A stretch of DNA of 64,000 nucleotides, from assembly GCF_000282495.1 (NCBI RefSeq), contig NZ_AKJE01000035.1:62001-126000 (forward strand), written 5' to 3'. Position 1 is the stretch's first letter; every line of letters begins with the position of its first letter. Source of the stretch: Pseudomonas sp. GM79. GTDB lineage: Bacteria; Pseudomonadota; Gammaproteobacteria; Pseudomonadales; Pseudomonadaceae. The position numbers and the translations under genes are program-made. Positions 34,968-44,514 of the stretch are shown piece by piece. The notes below the pieces were generated by a model that was not told the DNA's origin, made no database searches, and saw nothing but the letters and a program-made list of their open reading frames with translations.

Positions 34968-35543
34968 ATGACGTTATTCCCGCCACACAACTCCTTGTCC
35001 CAGAGCTATCGCGAGATCCTGATCGGCCTGGGTGAGAACCCCGACCGCGAAGGACTGCAAGACACCCCGGTGCGCGCCGCCAAGGCGATGCAATACCTGT
35101 GTCATGGTTACGAGCAAAGTGTCGAAGAGATCGTCAACGGCGCGCTGTTTGCCTCAGACAACGATGAAATGATCATCGTCGACAACATCGAGCTGTACTC
35201 GCTCTGTGAACATCACATGCTGCCCTTCATCGGCAAGGCTCATGTGGCTTATATTCCAACGGGCAAGGTGCTGGGCCTGTCGAAGATTGCGCGGCTTGTG
35301 GATATGTTCGCCCGCCGACTGCAAATCCAGGAAAACCTCACCCGGCAAATCGCCGACGCCGTGCAGCAAGTGACCGACGCCGCCGGTGTCGCGGTGGTCA
35401 TCGAAGCCCAGCACATGTGCATGATGATGCGCGGCGTCGAAAAACAGAATTCGACCATGAACACCTCGGTGATGCTCGGCGCCTTCCGCGAGTCGAGTAA
35501 TACCCGCCAGGAGTTCCTGCAATTGATTGGACGGAGCAAGTAG
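34968..35543 (+). CDS. folE: GTP cyclohydrolase I
   Basis: A 191-residue type I GTP cyclohydrolase that makes 7,8-dihydroneopterin triphosphate from GTP. The zinc ligands are C80 and H83 ([10 protein letters not shown]) and C151 ([11 protein letters not shown]). Length and the [11 protein letters not shown] signature are normal. GAGG precedes the ATG; the gene starts 22 bp after folM and is followed by folX after 2 bp. In this cluster it most likely feeds tetrahydromonapterin synthesis; another folE may serve folate elsewhere in the genome. Confidence 0.97.
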   Translation: MTLFPPHNSLSQSYREILIGLGENPDREGLQDTPVRAAKAMQYLCHGYEQSVEEIVNGALFASDNDEMIIVDNIELYSLCEHHMLPFIGKAHVAYIPTGKVLGLSKIARLVDMFARRLQIQENLTRQIADAVQQVTDAAGVAVVIEAQHMCMMMRGVEKQNSTMNTSVMLGAFRESSNTRQEFLQLIGRSK

Positions 35544-35545
35544 CA

Positions 35546-35917
35546 ATGCCACAACTTCAACCAGGAATGGCACGCATCCGGGTCAAGGACCTGTGTTTGC
35601 GAACTTTCATCGGGATCAACGAGGACGAAATCCTCAACAAGCAGGATGTGCTGATCAACCTGACCATTCTGTACGCCGCCCAGGATGCAGTGCGTGACAA
35701 CGATATCGATCACGCGCTGAATTACCGCACCATCACCAAGGCGATCATCGCCCACGTGGAGGGCAATCGCTTTGCCCTGCTCGAACGCCTGACCCAGGAA
35801 TTGCTGGACCTGATCATGGTCAACGAGTCAGTGCTGTACGCCGAAGTCGAAGTCGACAAGCCCCATGCCTTGCGCTTTGCCGAGTCGGTATCGATAACGC
35901 TCGCGGCAAGCCGCTAA
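35546..35917 (+). CDS. folX: Dihydroneopterin triphosphate 2'-epimerase
   Basis: A 123-residue FolB/FolX-fold enzyme converting dihydroneopterin triphosphate to dihydromonapterin triphosphate. It is very close to E. coli Fol[44 protein letters not shown] and [18 protein letters not shown]. It follows folE by 2 bp. With folE and folM it completes the tetrahydromonapterin branch. The stop is followed by an AAGCTTGCAAGCTT-type repeat. Confidence 0.96.
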   Translation: MPQLQPGMARIRVKDLCLRTFIGINEDEILNKQDVLINLTILYAAQDAVRDNDIDHALNYRTITKAIIAHVEGNRFALLERLTQELLDLIMVNESVLYAEVEVDKPHALRFAESVSITLAASR

Positions 35918-35991
35918 GCTTCAAGCCTTAAGCTTCAAGCTGTAAGCTACAAGCCACCGCAAACCACATCTTGCAGCTTGCAGCTGTCTCA
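35914..35991. repeat. 'AAGCTTGCAAGCTT'-type repeat
   Basis: A series of CAAGC/GCTTG units (TAAGCTTCAAGCCTTAAGCT, TTCAAGCTGTAAGCTACAAG, CTTGCAGCTTGCAGC) between folX and the DUF1244 gene. The same repeat type frames the four-helix-bundle gene near 49.6-50.1 kb. Confidence 0.7.
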
Positions 35992-36002
35992 AAGAGCCCC
36001 TT

Positions 36003-36299
36003 ATGACCGAGCAACAACGCCTGGAACTTGAAGCCGCCGCCTTTCGCCGGCTGGTTGCCCACCTGGACAGCCGCAAGGACGTGCAGAACATCGACCTGAT
36101 GAACCTCTCGGGTTTCTGCCGCAACTGCCTGTCCAAGTGGTATAAGGCCGCCGCCGACGAACGCCAGATCGACGTCAGCCTCGACGAAGCCCGCGAAGTG
36201 GTTTACGGCATGCCGTACGCCGAGTGGAAAGCCCAATACCAGCAAGAAGCCACCGCCGACCAGCAAGCGGCGTTCGCCAAAGGAAAACCCAATGAGTGA
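36003..36299 (+). CDS. DUF1244 family protein
   Basis: A 98-residue protein of the DUF1244 family. It contains a helical N-terminus and the conserved core MNLSGFCRNCLSKWYKAAAD with a Cys-x-x-Cys pair, then MPYAEWKAQYQ. Structures of relatives show a small helical fold, and the function is unknown; the CxxC could bind a metal. It overlaps the next gene by 8 nt, showing tight coupling. Ribosome site region AAAGAGCCCCTT. Confidence 0.88.
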   Translation: MTEQQRLELEAAAFRRLVAHLDSRKDVQNIDLMNLSGFCRNCLSKWYKAAADERQIDVSLDEAREVVYGMPYAEWKAQYQQEATADQQAAFAKGKPNE

Positions 36300-36630
36300 T
36301 TTGAACACCCTGCGCGCCAGCCTCAAGAGCGGCGAACACGCTTTCGCCGATACCTTGGCATTCATCGCCGCCGGTTACGACTATCAGCCCCAGTCGTTCA
36401 ATAACGGTGGTGTGGAAAACGCCGCCGGGCAGAACGAAGGTTCGTGCAAGACCCTGGGTCTGGCATTGCTGGAAGGCTTGAGTGATGAAGAGGCGCTGCT
36501 GGCGTTTGGCGAGCATTACCGCTCGGTGGTGGCCACGCCTGAAGGCAGCGACCATGGCAATATCCGCGCGTTGATCGCCCATGGTTTGGCCGGTGTGAAG
36601 TTCTCGCAGCAGCCCCTGACTCGTCGCTGA
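36292..36630 (+). CDS. HopJ-family protein
   Basis: A 112-residue protein of the HopJ family (PF08888), named after a P. syringae type III effector candidate. Motifs: FIAAGYDYQPQSFNNGGVEN, GQNEGSCKTLGLALL, FGEHYRSVVATPEGSDHGNI. Homologues are spread widely in bacteria without type III secretion, so it is more likely a housekeeping protein than an effector; nothing here indicates secretion. It begins inside the last codons of the DUF1244 gene. Confidence 0.9.
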   Translation: MSDLNTLRASLKSGEHAFADTLAFIAAGYDYQPQSFNNGGVENAAGQNEGSCKTLGLALLEGLSDEEALLAFGEHYRSVVATPEGSDHGNIRALIAHGLAGVKFSQQPLTRR

Positions 36631-36637
36631 TTCGCTA

Positions 36638-36760
36638 AAGATCAACATCAAAAGATCGCAGCCTGCGGCAGCTCCTACAGAATTTGTGTCCGCCCGATAT
36701 TTCATGGGTGTACGCGATTCCAACGTAGGAGCTGCCGAAGGCTGCGATCTTTTGATCTTT
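36638..36760. repeat. Extragenic palindrome, 'GTAGGAGCTGCCGAAGG' family
   Basis: AAGATCAACATCAAAAGATC, GCAGCCTGCGGCAGCTCCTAC and the complementary arm GTAGGAGCTGCCGAAGGCTG...GATCTT are separated by a ~50-bp loop. It is the same family as the copy at 5238. It occupies most of the 255-bp space before the aminotransferase gene. Confidence 0.9.
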
Positions 36761-36885
36761 TGCCATTCACCTCTTACCGCACATCCCGACTTTTAATATT
36801 GACCCGGCAACTTTATTTCGTTTGCCGGGCACCTCTGCTCGCGGCTTAGATAAAAGAAGCATCCCTTCTTCTGAGTCCGGTATCC

Positions 36886-38136
36886 ATGAGCAGCGAAAAC
36901 ATCAGTCAGTCAATCAACATCGTTCATCCCGTCACGCTCAGCCATGGCAAAAACGCCGAGGTCTGGGACACCGATGGCAAACGCTACATCGACTTTGTCG
37001 GTGGTATCGGCGTGCTGAATCTCGGCCATTGCCATCCGCGCATCGTCGAGGCCATTCGCGAACAAGCCACCCGGCTGACCCACTACGCGTTCAACGCCGC
37101 CCCGCATGTGCCTTACCTCGAACTGATGGATCGCCTGACGGCGTTTATCCCGGTGGATTACCCGGTCAGCGGCATGCTCACCAACAGCGGTGCGGAAGCG
37201 GCGGAAAACGCCCTGAAGATCGTCCGTGGCGCCACCGGTCGCACGGCAGTCATCGCCTTCGACGGCGCCTTCCACGGTCGCACACTCGCCACCCTCAACC
37301 TCAACGGCAAAGTCGCGCCCTACAAGCAGAAAGTCGGGGTGTTACCGGGGCCGGTGTTTCACCTGCCCTTCCCCAGCAAAGACAATGACGTGGCCTGCGC
37401 CGAGGCCCTGAAGGCGATGGATCGGCTGTTCAGCGTCGAGATCGACGTTGGTGACGTGGCCTGTTTTATCGTCGAACCGGTGCAGGGCGAAGCGGGCTTC
37501 CTGGCGATGGACGTGGAATTCGCCCAGGCGCTACGACGCTTCTGTGATGACAAAGGCATCCTGCTGATCGCCGATGAAATCCAGTCCGGCTTCGGCCGTA
37601 CCGGCCAGCGGTTTGCGTTCTCGCGACTGGGCATCGAGCCGGATTTGATCCTGCTGGGCAAAAGCATTGCCGGCGGCGTGCCGCTGGGAGCGGTTGTCGG
37701 GCGCAAGTCGCTACTCGATAACTTGCCCAAAGGCGGATTGGGCGGCACCTATTCGGGCAATCCCATCGCCTGTGCCGCCGCGTTGGCGACCCTGGACGAA
37801 ATGACTGACGCGCATCTGCACGCCTGGGGTGCGCAACAGGAAGAAGCGATTGTCAGCCGCTACGAATCCTGGCGAGCCCGCGAACTGTCACCGTACCTGG
37901 GTCGCTTGACCGGCGTCGGTGCCATGCGCGGCATCGAGCTGATCAACGCCGACGGCACACCGGCCTCGGCGCAACTCACACAGCTGCTGGCCCTCGCGCG
38001 CGACTCGGGCTTGCTGCTGATGCCTAGCGGCAAATCGCGGCACATCATTCGGCTGCTCGCGCCGTTGACCACTGAGGCCTCCGTGCTGGAGGAAGGGCTG
38101 GATATCCTTGAGGCATGCCTGGCGAAATTGTCCTGA
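36886..38136 (+). CDS. Class III PLP aminotransferase (GabT-like / 2-aminoadipate-type)
   Basis: A 416-residue omega-amino-acid aminotransferase. The N-terminal motif VWDTDGKRYIDFVGGIGVLN, the central ADEIQSGFGRTG and the PLP lysine in LGKSIAGGVPLGAVVGR are clear. Members act on 4-aminobutyrate, 5-aminovalerate or 2-aminoadipate. It resembles the P. putida 2-aminoadipate aminotransferase more than GabT, from memory. The gene stands alone between repeats, so the substrate is not settled by context. Full length. Confidence 0.88.
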   Translation: MSSENISQSINIVHPVTLSHGKNAEVWDTDGKRYIDFVGGIGVLNLGHCHPRIVEAIREQATRLTHYAFNAAPHVPYLELMDRLTAFIPVDYPVSGMLTNSGAEAAENALKIVRGATGRTAVIAFDGAFHGRTLATLNLNGKVAPYKQKVGVLPGPVFHLPFPSKDNDVACAEALKAMDRLFSVEIDVGDVACFIVEPVQGEAGFLAMDVEFAQALRRFCDDKGILLIADEIQSGFGRTGQRFAFSRLGIEPDLILLGKSIAGGVPLGAVVGRKSLLDNLPKGGLGGTYSGNPIACAAALATLDEMTDAHLHAWGAQQEEAIVSRYESWRARELSPYLGRLTGVGAMRGIELINADGTPASAQLTQLLALARDSGLLLMPSGKSRHIIRLLAPLTTEASVLEEGLDILEACLAKLS

Positions 38137-38156
38137 TCCCAAAGTCCACACATCCA

Positions 38157-38246
38157 TGTGGGAGCGGGCTTGCTCGCGAAGGCGGTATGTCAGTCAATAT
38201 GAATGTCGACTGACATACCGCCTTCGCGAGCAAGCCCGCTCCCACA
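38157..38246. repeat. REP inverted pair, 'GTGGGAGCGGGCTTGCTCGCGAA' family
   Basis: Near-perfect palindrome: TGTGGGAGCGGGCTTGCTCG ... GTATGTCAGTC / GACTGACATAC ... CGAGCAAGCCCGCTCCCACA. Nearly the whole 90 bp is self-complementary, including the centre. Confidence 0.93.
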
Positions 38247-38280
38247 CTGGAAATGTGATCAGGCATTAAATCGTGTACAC

Positions 38281-38309
38281 AAAAAAACCGGCCAAGGCCG
38301 GTTTTTTTT
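38281..38309. terminator. Bidirectional terminator between aminotransferase and trxB
   Basis: AAACCGGCC-AA-GGCCGGTTT stem with A-run on the left and T-run on the right, so both convergent transcripts could stop here. Confidence 0.88.
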
Positions 38310-38328
38310 GCTTTCTACAGAATCAGAA

Positions 38329-39315
<987 letters not shown>

Positions 39316-39601
39316 CTAGGCGCGGAACGCCGGATTGCCGGCGGGAATAAAAAAGGACCGTTGAAAGCACTTGGGGAAGGCTTGGGCTCGACAGTCCTGT
39401 AAAAAGAATGGGTGCAGCGTATCGAGGGGGCGAAGATTAAGGAAATACGGTTTAACAATCCAGCTCATAGGCGGTCTCTATCCCATTGCAGTGAATTTAT
39501 AGACGCCTTTGTTACAGTTAATGTCGATGCCGCTACCGCGCTTTCGCCTGTCAGGCAAAGCCGGTAAGGTCGGCGCGTTTACCCTTTGCTCGGAGCACGT
39601 T

Positions 39602-40357
39602 ATGCCCGCCCCCGTTCTGTCTGGCCCGCAATACCTGCGCGAGGGCCTCAAGCTGGTCCTGAGCCCAAGCCTGCGCTTGTTCGTGTTATTGCCGCTGGCC
39701 ATCAACCTGGTGCTGTTCGTCGGATTGATCTATCTGGCTGGCCATCAGTTCAGTATGTGGGTCGATACGCTGATGCCATCCCTGCCCGATTGGCTGAGCT
39801 TTCTGAGCTACATCCTCTGGCCGATTTTCGTCGTGTTGGTCGTGTTGATGGTGTTTTTCACCTTCACCATGCTCGCCAACATCATCGCCGCGCCGTTCAA
39901 TGGCTTCCTCGCGGAGAAAGTCGAAGTGGTGGTGCGCGGCACAGACGACTTCCCGGCCTTCAGCTGGGGCGAACTGATCGCCATGATCCCGCGCACCCTG
40001 TCCCGGGAAATGCGCAAACTCGGCTACTTCCTGCCCAGGGCCATCGGGCTGTTCATCCTGTCGTTGATCCCGGTGGTCAACATCATCGCCGCGCCGCTGT
40101 GGCTGCTGTTCGGGGTGTGGATGATGGCGATCCAGTACATCGATTACCCGGCGGATAACCACAAGCTGGGCTGGAACGAAATGCTCGCCTGGCTGCGGCA
40201 GAAGCGCTGGCAGAGCCTCGGCTTCGGCGGGAGCGTGTATCTGGTGTTGCTGATTCCGGTGGTCAACATTCTGATGATGCCGGCGGCAGTGGCCGGTGCA
40301 ACGCTGTTCTGGGTGCGTGAGCGTGGCGCGGAAAATCTGGTGGCAGAACGCCGCTGA
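39602..40357 (+). CDS. cysZ: Sulfate transporter CysZ
   Basis: A 251-residue inner-membrane protein of the CysZ family (EI24-like), a sulfate permease supporting cysteine synthesis. Hydrophobic segments: [60 protein letters not shown] and [20 protein letters not shown]. The start at 39602 ([12 protein letters not shown]) follows CGGAGC; the longer frame from 39509 is unsupported. The sulfate-activation genes lie at 47.7-51 kb. Confidence 0.92.
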   Translation: MPAPVLSGPQYLREGLKLVLSPSLRLFVLLPLAINLVLFVGLIYLAGHQFSMWVDTLMPSLPDWLSFLSYILWPIFVVLVVLMVFFTFTMLANIIAAPFNGFLAEKVEVVVRGTDDFPAFSWGELIAMIPRTLSREMRKLGYFLPRAIGLFILSLIPVVNIIAAPLWLLFGVWMMAIQYIDYPADNHKLGWNEMLAWLRQKRWQSLGFGGSVYLVLLIPVVNILMMPAAVAGATLFWVRERGAENLVAERR

Positions 40358-40397
40358 TCGCGTCACAAATCCATCATCCCACCGTCACAATGACGAC

Positions 40398-41597
40398 ATG
40401 GCCTCAGCCGACACTGAGGTCATGACGACAACTCTGCATATCACCCTGATCACCGAAACCTTCCCACCGGAAATCAACGGCGTTGCCAATACCCTTGGCC
40501 GCTTGTTCGACGGTTTGCGCGCACGCGGGCATCAGGTGGAGTTGGTGCGGCCACGCCAGGGGGGCGACCCACTTATCGGAAGCAACGATGAGTTGCTGTT
40601 GTGTCGAGGCTGGCCGCTGCCGGGTTATCCCGGCCTGCAATGGGGTCAGTCGTCGATGCACAAGCTGCTGCGGCGCTGGAAACGCCATCGCCCGGATGTG
40701 TTGTACATCGCCACCGAAGGACCGCTGGGGTTGTCGGCATTGCGCGCGGCACGGCGCTTGGGGATTTCGGTGGTCAGCGGCTTTCATACCAATTTTCAGC
40801 AGTACTCCAGCCAGTACGGCCTCGGGCTGCTGACGCGCTTGCTGACTCACTACCTGCGCTGGTTTCACAATCGCTCGACCCTGACCCTGGTGCCCAGCGC
40901 CAGCCAGCGACTGGAATTGGAACGCCGCCGTTTCGAGCGCCTGGCGCTGCTCTCTCGAGGCGTCGACAGCCAGTTGTTCCATCCGGCCAAACGGCTGAAA
41001 TCGCTGCGCGAGCAATGGGGACTGGCCGAGGAAGATATTGCCTTGATCCACGTAGGACGCCTGGCGCCAGAGAAAAATCCTGGCTTGCTCAAGCGGTGTT
41101 TCGACACGCTGAAAATGACTTATCCACAGCGAAAAATGAAATTGATTGTGGTTGGTGATGGGCCGCAACGATCGATGCTGGAGAAGGAATTGCCCGAAGC
41201 GATTTTCTGCGGCTCACAACGCGGCGAAGCCTTGGCCAGTCACTATGCGTCGGGGGATGTGTTTCTGTTTCCAAGCCTGACCGAAACCTTCGGCAATGTG
41301 GTGCTTGAGGCATTGGCTTCGGGGCTGGGGGTGGTGGCGTACGATCAGGCTGCGGCGGCCCAGCATATTCGCCATGGCTACAACGGCGTACTGGCCATGC
41401 CCGGGGATGAAGAGGCGTTCTGCGATGCAGCACGCTGGCTGCTGGAGGAGCGCGAAACCTTGCGCTGCGTGCGCCTTAATGCGCGCCAGCATGCGAGCCG
41501 TCAGGGGTGGGCGGCGATTATCGAGCAGTTTGAGGGGCAGTTGCGCGGGGCTTGTGTTGGGGAGCAGGTGGTTCCCAATGCACATACATTACCCTGA
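40398..41597 (+). CDS. GT4-type glycosyltransferase
   Basis: A 399-residue GT-B glycosyltransferase. The N-terminal acceptor domain has TETFPPEINGVANTLGRL and the C-terminal donor domain ends with the GT4 motif SLTETFGNVVLEALASG (catalytic Glu). Relatives transfer mannose or glucosamine to lipids or sugars; some Pseudomonas homologues are called GDP-mannose-dependent mannosyltransferase, but the donor cannot be told here. The start may instead be 40422 (MTTTLHITLI), behind CTGAGGTC. It follows cysZ by 40 bp. Confidence 0.85.
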   Translation: MASADTEVMTTTLHITLITETFPPEINGVANTLGRLFDGLRARGHQVELVRPRQGGDPLIGSNDELLLCRGWPLPGYPGLQWGQSSMHKLLRRWKRHRPDVLYIATEGPLGLSALRAARRLGISVVSGFHTNFQQYSSQYGLGLLTRLLTHYLRWFHNRSTLTLVPSASQRLELERRRFERLALLSRGVDSQLFHPAKRLKSLREQWGLAEEDIALIHVGRLAPEKNPGLLKRCFDTLKMTYPQRKMKLIVVGDGPQRSMLEKELPEAIFCGSQRGEALASHYASGDVFLFPSLTETFGNVVLEALASGLGVVAYDQAAAAQHIRHGYNGVLAMPGDEEAFCDAARWLLEERETLRCVRLNARQHASRQGWAAIIEQFEGQLRGACVGEQVVPNAHTLP

Positions 41598-41618
41598 ATC
41601 CTTGATGACATTGAATCA

Positions 41619-41706
41619 GCCTTCGCGAGCAAGCCCGCTCCCACCTTTGATCGCATTCCCCTAAGAGAACTCGGTCGAATGTGGGAGCGGGCTTGCTCGC
41701 GAAGGC
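41619..41706. repeat. REP inverted pair, 'GTGGGAGCGGGCTTGCTCGCGAA' family
   Basis: Arms GCCTTCGCGAGCAAGCCCGC and GCGGGCTTGCTCGCGAAGGC with a ~40-bp loop, between the convergent glycosyltransferase and Old Yellow Enzyme genes. Confidence 0.92.
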
Positions 41707-41723
41707 GTCAGTCCTGTCGCCGC

Positions 41724-42827
41724 TTAAACCAGCGTCATCAACGCCTCACGGCTGAACGGCAGGATGTCCTGCTCACGACCGTCGCGCACTTTCTGCGCCC
41801 AGTCCGGATCCACCAGCAACGCACGCCCCACGGCCACCAGATCGAATTCATCGTTATTCAACCGCTCCAGCAGTTTTTCCAGGCTGGCCGGCTGCGCGAT
41901 CTTGTCGGTGTTGACCATGAACTGCAGGAACTCGCCATCCAGGCCTACGCTGCCGACGGTGATGGTTGGCTTGCCGGTGAGTTTGCGGGTCCAGCCGGCC
42001 AGGTTCAGCTCGGAACCGTCGAACTCCGGCTCCCAGAAACGGCGTGTCGAGCAGTGGAAAATATCCACGCCAGCGTCGGACAACGGCTTGAGGAATTCGC
42101 CCAACGCTTCGGGTGTTTGCACCAGACGCGCGGTGTAATCCTGCTGCTTCCACTGCGAGAAACGGAAGATGATCGGGAAACCCTCACCGACCGCTGCACG
42201 CACCGCCTGAATCAGTTCGATGGCGAAGCGCGAACGGTTCGCCAGGCTGCCACCGTATTCGTCAGTGCGCTGATTGCTGCCTTCCCAGAAGAACTGGTCC
42301 ACCAGATAACCGTGGGCACCGTGGATTTCCACACCGTCCATGCCAATGCTCTGAGCGTCTTTGGCAGCCTGGGCGAACGCGGCGATCACGTCCTGGATAT
42401 CTTCCTTGGTCATGCCGTGAACCACGACCTGACCGTCCTTCAATTTTTCCGACGGACCGTAACCCGGCACGCTGGCGTCCGGCTCGGTGCCGATGCGGCG
42501 CACGCTGCCCACATGCCACAGTTGCGGAACGATTTTCCCGCCCTCGGCATGCACCGCATCGACGACTTTCTTCCAGCCGGCCAATGCCGCTTCACCATAG
42601 AAGTGCGGCACGTTCGGATAGCCGTTGGAGGCCTTGTGACCAACGGTGGTGCCTTCGGTGATGATCAGCCCAACCCCGGCAGCGGCGCGACGACGGTAGT
42701 ACTCGATCACTTTGGAATTGGGCACACCGCCCGGCGAAAACGAGCGGGTCATCGGCGCCATGACGACGCGGGTCGGCAACTCGAGAGCGCCTAGGTGAAA
42801 AGGCTTGAACAGGGCTTTGACGGGCAT
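41724..42827 (-). CDS. Old Yellow Enzyme-family NADH:flavin oxidoreductase
   Basis: A 367-residue TIM-barrel FMN ene-reductase. FMN and substrate residues: APMTRSFSPGGVPNSKVIEY at the N-terminus, the active-site His pair in VEIHGAHGYLVDQF, and RTDEYGGSLANR. Relatives (NemA, XenA/B, morphinone reductase) reduce activated alkenes, nitro compounds or N-ethylmaleimide. The start at 42827 follows TTGGAG. The physiological substrate is unknown; it is monocistronic here. Confidence 0.92.
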   Translation of the reverse strand: MPVKALFKPFHLGALELPTRVVMAPMTRSFSPGGVPNSKVIEYYRRRAAAGVGLIITEGTTVGHKASNGYPNVPHFYGEAALAGWKKVVDAVHAEGGKIVPQLWHVGSVRRIGTEPDASVPGYGPSEKLKDGQVVVHGMTKEDIQDVIAAFAQAAKDAQSIGMDGVEIHGAHGYLVDQFFWEGSNQRTDEYGGSLANRSRFAIELIQAVRAAVGEGFPIIFRFSQWKQQDYTARLVQTPEALGEFLKPLSDAGVDIFHCSTRRFWEPEFDGSELNLAGWTRKLTGKPTITVGSVGLDGEFLQFMVNTDKIAQPASLEKLLERLNNDEFDLVAVGRALLVDPDWAQKVRDGREQDILPFSREALMTLV

Positions 42828-42937
42828 GGGACGCTCCAAGGGACATAGACTTTATGACGGCGATAATATGGAGACTGCCAAGCCTTGAACAGCACTATTG
42901 ATTTAAGTGATTAAGGATCAAAAGACAGAAAACATTG

Positions 42938-43042
42938 TAGGAGCGAGCGGTGCGGCGATCCGACTTGCCCGCGAAGGCGTCATATCATTCAACATTGATA
43001 TCGACTGATATGACGCCTTCGCGGGCAAGCCTCGCTCCTACA
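42938..43042. repeat. REP-like palindrome variant
   Basis: Arms GTAGGAGCGAG...CTTGCCCGCGAAGGCGTCATATC and the complement GATATGACGCCTTCGCGGGC...CTCGCTCCTAC. The core is the REP family with GTAGGAGC ends, between the ene-reductase and glutathione peroxidase genes. Confidence 0.88.
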
Positions 43043-43053
43043 CAGAGGGGATG

Positions 43054-43536
43054 TCAGCTCAGCGCTTTTTCGATCGCCTGGATGACAGCATGATCATCCG
43101 GCGCCGTACGCGGCGAGAACCGCGCCAGCACGCGACCGTCCTTGCCCAGCAGGAATTTCTCGAAGTTCCAGGTGATGTCGCCCGGGAATTCCGCGCCTTC
43201 GCCCGCCAGCAGACGGTACAACTGATGACGCTCGTGACCGTTGACTTCCAGCTTGCTGGACAACGGAAAGGTCACGTTATAGTTGAGGCTGCAGAACGCC
43301 TGGATCTCCTGCTCGGTGCCCGGCTCCTGCCCGGCAAACTGGTTGCATGGCAAGCCCAGCACGCTGAAGCCCTTGTCCTTGTATTGCTGGTAGAGTTTTT
43401 CCAGCGCCGCGTACTGTGGGGTCAAACCACATTTGGAGGCAACGTTGACCACCAGCACGACACGCCCCTTGAAGGGCGCCAAAGGTAGCTCCTGACCATC
43501 CAGGGCTGTCAGTTTAAGGTCGTGAAAAGCACTCAT
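43054..43536 (-). CDS. Glutathione peroxidase (thioredoxin-type)
   Basis: A 160-residue peroxidase with Cys rather than selenocysteine. The peroxidatic Cys36 is in NVASKCGLTPQ, the resolving/catalytic Gln and Trp in GLPCNQFAGQEPG and TWNFEKFL. Bacterial members usually take electrons from thioredoxin, and trxB is 5 kb away. The start at 43536 (MSAFHDLKLT) has TTGGAG upstream. It is in a stress-protein neighbourhood with slyD. Confidence 0.93.
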   Translation of the reverse strand: MSAFHDLKLTALDGQELPLAPFKGRVVLVVNVASKCGLTPQYAALEKLYQQYKDKGFSVLGLPCNQFAGQEPGTEQEIQAFCSLNYNVTFPLSSKLEVNGHERHQLYRLLAGEGAEFPGDITWNFEKFLLGKDGRVLARFSPRTAPDDHAVIQAIEKALS

Positions 43537-43607
43537 GACGAACTCCAAATTCCAGTGTTCTTCTCAAAACAGCCACTTGGCGGTGCCATCAAGGACAGCC
43601 GCGGACT

Positions 43608-43630
43608 AAAAAAGGCGCCCCTCGGGCGCC
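43608..43630 (-). terminator. Terminator after slyD
   Basis: On the minus strand GGCGCCC-GAG-GGGCGCC is followed by TTTTTT, 32 bp past the slyD stop. Confidence 0.88.
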
Positions 43631-43661
43631 TCTCCAGCTCTCGAAAGCTTAGCGCAGAAAA

Positions 43662-44147
43662 TCAGTGGTGATGGCCACCTTCGCCATGGACGTGACCATG
43701 AGCGATTTCTTCCTGGCTGGCGTCACGGATATCGATGATCTTGACCTGGAAATTCAGGCGCTGACCGGCCAACGGGTGGTTGCCGTCGACAGTGACATCG
43801 TCGCCGTCCAGATCGCGAATGGTGACGATCTGCATCTGACCGTCCGGAGCGGATGCGTGGAACTGCATGCCCACTTCCAGCTCGTCGACGCCTTCGAACA
43901 TGCTGCGGCTCAAAGTGCTGACCAGTTCGGCAGCGTATTCGCCGTAGGCATCTTCAGGTTCTACAGCGACAGTCAGCTCGTCACCGACTGCTTTGCCTTC
44001 CAGAGCCTTTTCCAGGCCCGGGATGATGTTACCTGCGCCTTGCAGGTAGACCAGCGGCGCGCCGCCGGCGGAGCTGTCGATGACCTCACCAGCGTCGTTG
44101 GTCAGGGTATAGTCGATGGAGACAGCCTTATTGGCGGCGATCAGCAT
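43662..44147 (-). CDS. slyD: FKBP-type peptidyl-prolyl isomerase SlyD
   Basis: A 161-residue SlyD: FKBP domain split by the chaperone insert-in-flap (EPEDAYGEYAAELVSTLSRS), then a His-rich metal-binding tail (HGHVHGEGGHHH). It catalyses proline isomerisation, binds nickel, and aids Ni-enzyme assembly in E. coli. The start at 44147 (MLIAANKAVSIDY) fits the family; the frame to 44258 is spurious. Its ATG overlaps the ATG of the divergent DUF3565 gene. Confidence 0.94.
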   Translation of the reverse strand: MLIAANKAVSIDYTLTNDAGEVIDSSAGGAPLVYLQGAGNIIPGLEKALEGKAVGDELTVAVEPEDAYGEYAAELVSTLSRSMFEGVDELEVGMQFHASAPDGQMQIVTIRDLDGDDVTVDGNHPLAGQRLNFQVKIIDIRDASQEEIAHGHVHGEGGHHH

Positions 44148-44454
44148 GGGGCGAGACCTTTTGCATAAGAAAGATGAATGTCCAAGTTTAGCGAAGCAAT
44201 CGCCCGAAAGCGAACACAACCCGGACAGACGGGGCGCGGCAAAGGGCTCGACGGTCACAGGCTTCCATCAGGATGAAGACGGACACTGGGTAGCCGAGCT
44301 TTCCTGCGGCCATACCCAACACCTGCGGCACCAGCCGCCGTGGCAATCCCGGGCCTGGGTGCTGGACCCTTCGTTGCGTAATGAAAAAATAGGCCAGCCC
44401 TTTGATTGCGGATGGTGCGCACAAGGCTCGGTTAGCGATAACCTTGGCGACTGA
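44146..44454 (+). CDS. DUF3565 family protein
   Basis: A small protein, 102 residues if translation begins at 44146. The conserved region starts about residue 37: TVTGFHQDEDGHWVAELSCG, HTQHLRHQPPW, and a late CGWC. This CGH...QHxRHxPPW / CxxC pattern fits DUF3565, probably a small metal-binding protein of unknown role. The first ~35 residues are not conserved-looking and the start is uncertain: the only in-frame ATG nearby shares bases with the slyD start codon on the other strand. It is 60 bp before pta. Confidence 0.75.
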   Translation: MGRDLLHKKDECPSLAKQSPESEHNPDRRGAAKGSTVTGFHQDEDGHWVAELSCGHTQHLRHQPPWQSRAWVLDPSLRNEKIGQPFDCGWCAQGSVSDNLGD

Positions 44455-44514
44455 ATTTCGGTAGAACGCCAGCCATAGGCGCTCACCATTGCCATGCACC
44501 CTTAGAGAATCCGC

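Noticed and set aside
36292..36630. HopJ-family gene as a type III effector
   Set aside because: No hrp box, chaperone or type III genes are present, and the family is widespread in bacteria without such systems.
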